A stretch of DNA of 64,000 bases from Candidatus Gemmiger excrementigallinarum (GTDB lineage Bacteria; Bacillota; Clostridia; Oscillospirales; Ruminococcaceae): positions 53,913-117,912 of the forward strand of contig DXBP01000019.1 of the NCBI GenBank assembly GCA_019116445.1, in the 5' to 3' direction. The translations under genes were made by a program, and so were the position numbers. The notes under the pieces are model-generated. The model searched no databases and was not told the origin of the DNA. It worked only from the letters and a program-made list of their open reading frames with translations. Below, one piece after another: positions 59,577-64,000 of the stretch. Each line of letters opens with the position of its first letter. The first letter of the stretch is position 1.

Positions 59577-60863
59577 CTACGATTCCCAGCGGTCAAACGG
59601 CAGAGCAAAGATTGCGCCGCACAACAGGAAGGCCGCGGGATTGCTGGTAATGTGCAGCACCTGGGTTTCCATATAACCGTAGAACAGTACAGCAATCAGA
59701 CAGGCCACTGCCTGCCAGTGCCCTTGCCGTGCGTGGCCGTACAGCGCGACGGTAAGCAGTACCACCGCAATGCCCAGCATGACCGGGCCGAACTGGTATA
59801 GAAGATAAATAAAGATGTTATCCAGCACCGGCCATTCGTCCAGCATCTGGCCTGCAATCTTGATGTCAAACACCCGGTATGCAGCCCAGGCCAAAGAAAT
59901 ACGGCAGGTCAGCAGATCATCCAGGCGTTTCAGCCAGGCCGGACCGATATCGTTGGCCCAGGGGCCGACCTTTACAACAAACAAAGGAAAAATCAGGCTG
60001 AAAGCCATCATCAAGGGGACCGGCGCAGCTGTCAGTAAAGCGCCGTGCCAGCCGACCGGGCGCAGAGCGAAGAGTTTCGCAATGGCCAGCAGCGCTGCCA
60101 GCAGCAGCGAGCAAAGCGCTGCGGAGCGGGAAGCAGGTCCGACCATCAGAAAGACCCCCACACCAGCCACGGCGGCAATCTCCAGCCAGTGCAGCCGGGC
60201 CTGACGCAGCAGAACCCAGGCCAGCAGCAGGCCGAAAACGATGCCCCCAAAGGTGTTGGGGTGCCCGTAGCCAAACATCAGCCGGAAGGTGCCATTGCGC
60301 TCACTGAGGGCATCCGGAGCCAGAATACCGGCGAAGTGCAGTGCCTCCACCAGCGCCAGAGTGGGCAGGCCGCAGGCGAGAAAGGTTTTCATCGCGCGGC
60401 GCAGCGGTACATCCTTGGCAGCCAGCAGTACCACCGCAAGCCCCAGGAACCAGATGTTCTGCCCGTTGAAGTAGACCCAGCGGGCGATAAAGTACAGGGC
60501 GCCTGCTACTCCCAGGCTGCGCCAGTTGTAGCGCGTTCCCAGCAGAGTATTGGCAAAAAAGGCAAGATACATCAGGGTATCCAGAACAGGAGAAACCTGT
60601 GTCTGGAGCCACGGCCACTGTTCCCTGGCCATACTGTTACAGAAAACGACGGTGAATTCATATACCGCCAGCCCCAGACAGAATGCAATCTGACCGGCAG
60701 GCAGACGCCAGGCTGCCCCCCATGAGCCGAAAAGCAGATGCTCTTCCTGCCAGAGGGTACGAATCCCCCGGGCAGGACTGCCGCAGCGGCGCCATGCCAA
60801 GAGGAAGTCCACAGCCGCTGCGGCAAACAGCGCCAGCAGCAAACCGTTTGCAAAACCAAACAA
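59577..60863 (-). CDS. Wzy-like polysaccharide polymerase / O-antigen ligase family protein
   Basis: The protein has 428 residues from TTG 60863, which has GGAGG 8 bases upstream; the ATG of the track (60884) has no ribosome binding site and would be nearly leaderless. About eleven helices with a large extracytoplasmic loop near the C-terminus. The MFGYGHPNTFGGIVFGLLLAW segment is typical of surface-polysaccharide polymerases of Gram-positive bacteria, and GPASRSAALCSLL follows. It is convergent to the exporter operon and probably polymerises or ligates the same glycan. Confidence 0.75.
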   Translation of the reverse strand: MFGFANGLLLALFAAAAVDFLLAWRRCGSPARGIRTLWQEEHLLFGSWGAAWRLPAGQIAFCLGLAVYEFTVVFCNSMAREQWPWLQTQVSPVLDTLMYLAFFANTLLGTRYNWRSLGVAGALYFIARWVYFNGQNIWFLGLAVVLLAAKDVPLRRAMKTFLACGLPTLALVEALHFAGILAPDALSERNGTFRLMFGYGHPNTFGGIVFGLLLAWVLLRQARLHWLEIAAVAGVGVFLMVGPASRSAALCSLLLAALLAIAKLFALRPVGWHGALLTAAPVPLMMAFSLIFPLFVVKVGPWANDIGPAWLKRLDDLLTCRISLAWAAYRVFDIKIAGQMLDEWPVLDNIFIYLLYQFGPVMLGIAVVLLTVALYGHARQGHWQAVACLIAVLFYGYMETQVLHITSNPAAFLLCGAIFALPFDRWES

Positions 60864-60897
60864 AAGAAAGGTCCTCCGTATCATCAGAATTGTCTTT

Positions 60898-60927
60898 ATT
60901 ATAAACGCAACCAGCGGTGTTTGACAA
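60898..60927 (-). promoter_or_regulatory. Promoter of the polymerase gene, -35 overlapping divergent promoter
   Basis: On the minus strand: TTGTCA (60922-60927), an 18-base spacer and TATAAT (60898-60903). The -35 overlaps the TTGACA used on the plus strand. Confidence 0.6.
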
Positions 60928-60949
60928 GCTTTTTGCGGGGTGCTATCCT
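60921..60949 (+). promoter_or_regulatory. Promoter of the PAP2 gene
   Basis: Consensus TTGACA (60921-60926), a 17-base spacer and TATCCT (60944-60949) with extended TGC. Confidence 0.65.
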
Positions 60950-60978
60950 TATACCATCAAATGTGGGAGGACCCGTCC

Positions 60979-61500
60979 ATGAACGAACAACGTTACCGTG
61001 CTGTGATTGGCTGGTTTCAGGCACACCCGGCGGCCAAGCGGGCTGCATACCTCGTCAGCCGGGGAGCGGTGGCCGCTGTGTACCTGTTGTATGGTGCATT
61101 GCTGCTTTGGCTGGCGGTCTGGCACCGCACGCTGTTGCTGCCTGCAGCACTAGTGCCGGCGCTGGCTTTCTGGGCGGGCAGTGCTCTGCGCGCCCGCATC
61201 AACCGTCCCCGGCCCTATACCACACTGGGATACCAGCCGCTGTTTCCCAAAAAGGAAACCGGCTGCAGTATGCCAAGCCGGCATTGCTTTTCGGCAGCGG
61301 CTATCGCGGTGGTGGCCTGGCATTGCAGTGGGCCGTTGGGAGGTGCACTGGCTGTGCTGGCGGTTCTGATCGCTGTTTCCCGGGTGGTTACCGGAGTGCA
61401 CTATATCAGTGACGTACTGGCGGGCCTTGCTTTCGGCGGCGGCTTTGCGCTGCTGGGATGGCAACTCTATGCTCTGGCCGTGGGAGCGCTGCTGGGATAA
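60979..61500 (+). CDS. PAP2 family phosphatase
   Basis: The protein has 173 residues from ATG 60979 (MNEQRYRAVIGWFQ), after GGGAGGA. Four or five helices with the three PAP2 motifs: RARINRPRP, PSRHCFS (PSGH variant with Arg) and SRVVTGVHYISDV. Such membrane enzymes dephosphorylate undecaprenyl pyrophosphate or other lipid phosphates, which would recycle the carrier used by the neighbouring polysaccharide genes. It is divergent from the polymerase gene. Confidence 0.9.
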   Translation: MNEQRYRAVIGWFQAHPAAKRAAYLVSRGAVAAVYLLYGALLLWLAVWHRTLLLPAALVPALAFWAGSALRARINRPRPYTTLGYQPLFPKKETGCSMPSRHCFSAAAIAVVAWHCSGPLGGALAVLAVLIAVSRVVTGVHYISDVLAGLAFGGGFALLGWQLYALAVGALLG

Positions 61501-61531
61501 AACACAAAAGCCGGGCGCAAAGCGCCCGGCT
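61501..61531. terminator. Terminator between convergent genes
   Basis: AGCCGGGCGC-AAA-GCGCCCGGCT with TTTTGTGTTTT on the minus strand; weak T-run on the plus strand. Confidence 0.8.
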
Positions 61532-61545
61532 TCAGAACTTCCCGC

Positions 61546-62166
61546 TCAGCGGATGAAGTTGGTTTTCTTGTCGGTTTCGGCCTGGGGCGGCTCGATGCCT
61601 GCGGCCTTGCCTGCTTCGATGCAGCACAGCATCCAGGCCATGTTGCGGCCCAGGTTGCGCATGATCTGGCAACCTTCCTCGTCCAGTTTGGCCTGGTCGG
61701 CGTTGCCGCCGTGAACCATCGGCCAATAGGTGGAACTCACCAGCGGCATCTCAAAAAACTGGGGAACCTTCTCCATGGCCTCCAGGGCGGTGGTGGTGCC
61801 GGCCCGGCGGGCGCTGGTCACAACAGCCGCCGGTTTGTGGCGCAGATACTTTCCGCCGCTCATGGCCAGGCGATGCATAAAGCCCAGCATACTGCCGGCA
61901 GCGGTGGCATAGTGCACCGGTGCACCGAATACGATGCCGTCGGCTTTTTCCACCAGCGGCAGCACATCGGCAACGGTGCCGCCAAAGACACATTTTCCGG
62001 CCTTGGCGCAGCCGCCGCAGCCCACGCAGCCGCCCACCGGGGCGGAACCGATGTGGAAGATGGTGGTTTCGATGCCGGCATCCTGCAAAGCCCCGGCCAC
62101 CTCGGTCAGGGCGGTATAGGTGCAGCCGTTTTTGTGCGGGCTGCCGTTGATCAAGAGCACATTCAT
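61546..62166 (-). CDS. Flavodoxin/NADPH-dependent FMN reductase family protein with Cys cluster
   Basis: The protein has 206 residues from ATG 62166 (MNVLLINGSPHKNGCTY), after GGAGGC; the longer track start lies in the promoter region. The FMN-binding loop GSPHKNGCT and APVHYATAAGSMLGFMHR are typical of the family. GGCVGCGGCAKAGKCVF carries four cysteines close to the iron-sulfur-flavoprotein spacing, so an FeS cluster is possible. A role in electron transfer or quinone reduction is likely; the partner is unknown. Confidence 0.88.
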   Translation of the reverse strand: MNVLLINGSPHKNGCTYTALTEVAGALQDAGIETTIFHIGSAPVGGCVGCGGCAKAGKCVFGGTVADVLPLVEKADGIVFGAPVHYATAAGSMLGFMHRLAMSGGKYLRHKPAAVVTSARRAGTTTALEAMEKVPQFFEMPLVSSTYWPMVHGGNADQAKLDEEGCQIMRNLGRNMAWMLCCIEAGKAAGIEPPQAETDKKTNFIR

Positions 62167-62237
62167 GGGATTGCCTCCGTTTCGTTGCTGTTCCTTCACA
62201 ATGTATGGCTCCGCAAGGGGCCTCATGCGCTGTATTT

Positions 62238-62267
62238 ATTGTACCACACCGCGCAAGTCCTGCGCAA
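62238..62267 (-). promoter_or_regulatory. Promoter of the flavodoxin-family gene
   Basis: On the minus strand: TTGCGC (62262-62267), an 18-base spacer and TACAAT (62238-62243) with extended TGG. Confidence 0.6.
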
Positions 62268-62280
62268 AGGGAGAACTGTT

Positions 62281-63702
62281 ATGAGCAAAACCTGCCCGAA
62301 TTTCAGCCAGAAATGCGGCGGCTGTCCGCTGCTGGCGATGCCCTATCCGGAACAGCTGGCCCAAAAGCAGGCACGTCTGCAAACGCTGTTGGGGCGGTTT
62401 GCGCCGGTGGATGCCGTGCTGGGCATGGAATCGCCCTGGCACTATCGCAATAAAGCCATTGCCAGCTTTGCCATGCGGCAGGGCAAACTGGTTTGCGGTC
62501 TTTATGCCGAAGGTACCCACAAAGTCCTGCCGGGTACGGACTGTCTGCTGCAGCAGGAAGAACTCAACCGCACCCTGGCGGCTGTTCTGCAAGCGGCACG
62601 GGAATGCCGCTGGACCGCTTATGATGAGGATCGGGGCACCGGCCTTTTGCGGCACGTGATGCTGCGGGGAACCCGGGACGGTAAGGTGCTGGTGACGCTG
62701 GTTACGCCCGGGCCGGAACTGCCGGGCAGCCGTAATTTCTGTGCCGCATTGCGCAAGGCGGCGCCCTGGGTAGCAGGTATTGTGCACAACATCAATCTTA
62801 CGGTCACCAGTGCGGTGCTGGGCAACCGGGAAAAGGTTCTTTTTGGGCCCGGTCAGGTACTGGATACCCTTTGCGGGCTGCGGTTTGCCATTTCCTCCCG
62901 CAGCTTTTACCAGGTGAATCCGGCCCAGACGGAAGTGCTCTACCGCACGGCCATCGGGTTGGCAGGGCTTACGGGCCGGGAAACCGTGGTGGACGCTTAC
63001 TGCGGCATCGGCACCATCGGGTTGTGTGCCGCTTCGTCGGCCGGGCGGGTTCTGGGGATCGAACGCAATCCTGCCGCGGTGCGGGATGCCATTGCCAACG
63101 CCCGACGCAACGGCGTGGTCAATGCGCGCTTTACCTGTGCTGATTCCACCGAATGGATGGAGGAGGCTGCCCGGGAATTGCTGCATCCGGATGTGGTCTT
63201 TCTGGACCCGCCGCGAGCAGGCAGCACGCCGGCGTGTATCGGCGCGGTGGTCAAAATGGCCCCCCGCCGGGTAGTCTATGTCAGCTGTGACCCCGAAACC
63301 CTGGCCCGGGATGTGGCGCTGTTTGCCAAACAGGGATATAAGGCACAGCGGTTTGTACCCGTGGACCTGTTCCCGCACACACGGCATATTGAGACGGTTG
63401 TCTTGCTTTCCAAGGGAGAAATCGACTCGAAGAAAGTGCGTGTGGAGTTTTCTCTGGAGGACATGGATATGTCCGGGTTCCAGAAGGGTGCGACCTATGA
63501 GCAGATTAAAACGTATGTGCTGGAGCATACCGGTTTGAAGGTATCTTCTCTGTACATCTCCCAGGTCAAGCGGAAATGTGGGCTGGATGTTGGGCAGAAC
63601 TATAATCTGTCGAAGAAGGAAGATGCCAAAGTGCCGCAGTGCCCGCCGGAAAAGGAAGCGGCGATTATGGAGGCACTGAAGCATTTTCAAATGCTTGAAT
63701 AG
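62281..63702 (+). CDS. 23S rRNA uracil-C5 methyltransferase (RlmD/RlmC type) with C-terminal extension
   Basis: The protein has 473 residues from ATG 62281 (MSKTCPNFSQKCGGCPLL), after AAAGGGAG. An N-terminal Fe-S motif (CPNFSQKCGGC plus a later Cys) is present but no TRAM domain. The SAM domain has FYQVNP, VDAYCGIGTIGL, VFLDPPRAG and the catalytic Cys in VYVSCDPETLARD. The normal family end is HIETVVLL (about residue 378). About 90 further residues follow (KVRVEFSLEDMDMSGFQKG...QCPPEKEAAIMEALKHFQ), with less GC-rich codons. The extension looks like a separate small DNA- or RNA-binding module. A type I restriction-modification gene begins 185 bases downstream. RlmC versus RlmD cannot be decided. 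Confidence 0.88.
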   Translation: MSKTCPNFSQKCGGCPLLAMPYPEQLAQKQARLQTLLGRFAPVDAVLGMESPWHYRNKAIASFAMRQGKLVCGLYAEGTHKVLPGTDCLLQQEELNRTLAAVLQAARECRWTAYDEDRGTGLLRHVMLRGTRDGKVLVTLVTPGPELPGSRNFCAALRKAAPWVAGIVHNINLTVTSAVLGNREKVLFGPGQVLDTLCGLRFAISSRSFYQVNPAQTEVLYRTAIGLAGLTGRETVVDAYCGIGTIGLCAASSAGRVLGIERNPAAVRDAIANARRNGVVNARFTCADSTEWMEEAARELLHPDVVFLDPPRAGSTPACIGAVVKMAPRRVVYVSCDPETLARDVALFAKQGYKAQRFVPVDLFPHTRHIETVVLLSKGEIDSKKVRVEFSLEDMDMSGFQKGATYEQIKTYVLEHTGLKVSSLYISQVKRKCGLDVGQNYNLSKKEDAKVPQCPPEKEAAIMEALKHFQMLE

Positions 63703-63711
63703 GGATCGTTT

Positions 63712-63759
63712 CTTGATTAAAGACCAACTGCTATGATGGCGGTCGGTCTTTAATTCAAG
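63712..63759 (+). terminator. Long hairpin after the methyltransferase gene
   Basis: CTTGATTAAAGACC (63712-63725) pairs with GGTCTTTAATTCAAG (63745-63759) with one bulged base. There is no T-run, so it may be a terminator or a recombination-related repeat at the island edge. Confidence 0.5.
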
Positions 63760-63816
63760 CCTGTATTGCTAGTAAAATAGTATGATTTTAGAATTGTTTG
63801 CGATTGATTCCCTTTG

Positions 63817-63845
63817 TTGACGGTCGCGCTCATCTAGGGTACAAT
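63817..63845 (+). promoter_or_regulatory. Promoter of hsdM
   Basis: TTGACG (63817-63822), a 17-base spacer and TACAAT (63840-63845); a second TATAAT lies at 63859-63864. This stretch is clearly more A/T-rich than the rest of the window. Confidence 0.65.
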
Positions 63846-63887
63846 TATACTGGGTTGTTATAATAAGTTGAAATGAGGTATTAGACT

Positions 63888-64000
63888 ATGGCTAAGGCCA
63901 CTAAAAAAGATAAAGAGATAACTTTGGAAACAGTTCTGTGGAACTGCCGCGTGGCCTTGCGTGGTGTTGGTAGCACGGAGAAGAACAGGGATGCCGTGAT
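63888..64000 (+). CDS. hsdM: Type I restriction-modification DNA methylase subunit M, N-terminal fragment
   Basis: The gene is missing from the ORF track because it is cut by the window edge. ATG 63888 with AATGAGG upstream gives MAKATKKDKEITLETVLWNC followed by RVALRGVGSTEKNRDAV. The WNCRxxLRGxGSxEKNRDAV pattern is the N-terminal signature of HsdM N6-adenine methylases of type I systems. The catalytic NPPF motif and the hsdS and hsdR genes would lie beyond the window. Codons and composition differ from the chromosome to the left, as expected of a laterally acquired defence locus. Confidence 0.75.
   Translation, partial: MAKATKKDKEITLETVLWNCRVALRGVGSTEKNRDAV

Noticed and set aside
1-64000. 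CRISPR arrays, tRNA and rRNA genes, transposases, phage genes
   Set aside because: I looked through all intergenic regions and both strands and saw no repeat-spacer array, cloverleaf, rRNA segment, transposase or phage structural gene.

Overview
The window comes from a GC-rich, Gram-positive-type member of the Clostridia, most likely an Oscillospiraceae gut organism of the Faecalibacterium/Gemmiger/Subdoligranulum kind. This is inferred from family content only: LL-diaminopimelate aminotransferase plus DapF (meso-DAP wall), type-3 prolyl-tRNA synthetase, a remnant of the clostridial mre-pbp2-min-mgsA gene order, XpaC/TelA, starch- and pectin-directed glycosidases, and strong intrinsic terminators. 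Most of the sequence is ordinary, densely packed chromosome. I see no rRNA, tRNA, CRISPR array, prophage or insertion sequence.

Layout. 1-3 kb (minus): a tightly overlapping operon of a radical SAM/SPASM-like enzyme, a membrane DUF2207 protein with an eight-cysteine CACACA/CACACACA tail, and the N-terminus of an AAA ATPase. This is the most interesting locus. 3-7.6 kb: YitT transporter, release factor 3, a Gfo/Idh/MocA oxidoreductase and an M23 (SpoIIQ-like) peptidase. 7.6-10.2 kb: a Zn/Cd efflux operon (ArsR sensor, stand-alone HMA protein, P1B ATPase). 10.2-17.6 kb: uracil permease with a leader attenuator, thioesterase, NdpA-like protein, Tag glycosylase, GH28, YwlG-like and YggS proteins. 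17.6-20.3 kb: a YtrA-type GntR/ABC operon with one frameshifted permease. 20.3-25.6 kb: pullulanase, AlkZ-like protein, acyltransferase and YihY. 25.7-29.6 kb: pgk-tpiA-gpmI. 29.6-40.7 kb: two GT-C-like membrane proteins, an NCX-like protein lacking its acidic residues, proS-acpP, dapF, dapL, and an ECF sigma/anti-sigma pair with a visible self-type promoter. 40.7-44.7 kb: mreC-pbp2-minD-mgsA. 44.7-50.5 kb: HAD phosphatase and family-6 uracil-DNA glycosylase, then the xpaC-telA-lemA-tpm membrane operon and an SDR. 50.6-61.5 kb: a seven-gene surface-polysaccharide export operon (SGNH hydrolase, XpaC-like protein, ABC-2 exporter pair, three GT-C proteins) with a Wzy-like polymerase and a PAP2 phosphatase next door. 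61.5-64 kb: flavodoxin-family protein, an RlmD/RlmC-type methyltransferase with an unusual C-terminal extension, then the start of a type I restriction-modification hsdM gene, which looks like the edge of a defence island.

How the genes fit together. Several parts build the envelope: DapL/DapF make meso-DAP, MreC/PBP2/MinD act in elongation and site selection, the ABC exporter, GT-C proteins, polymerase and phosphatase make and modify a surface glycan, and the XpaC/TelA/LemA/TPM/DUF2207 proteins form a membrane-maintenance set. The radical SAM operon may chemically mature the cysteine tail of the DUF2207 protein. Promoters follow a recurrent pattern (TTGCAA/TTGACA, 17-bp spacer, TATAAT), often with an extended TGG/TGC -10. 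In two divergent intergenic regions the -35 elements of both promoters overlap.
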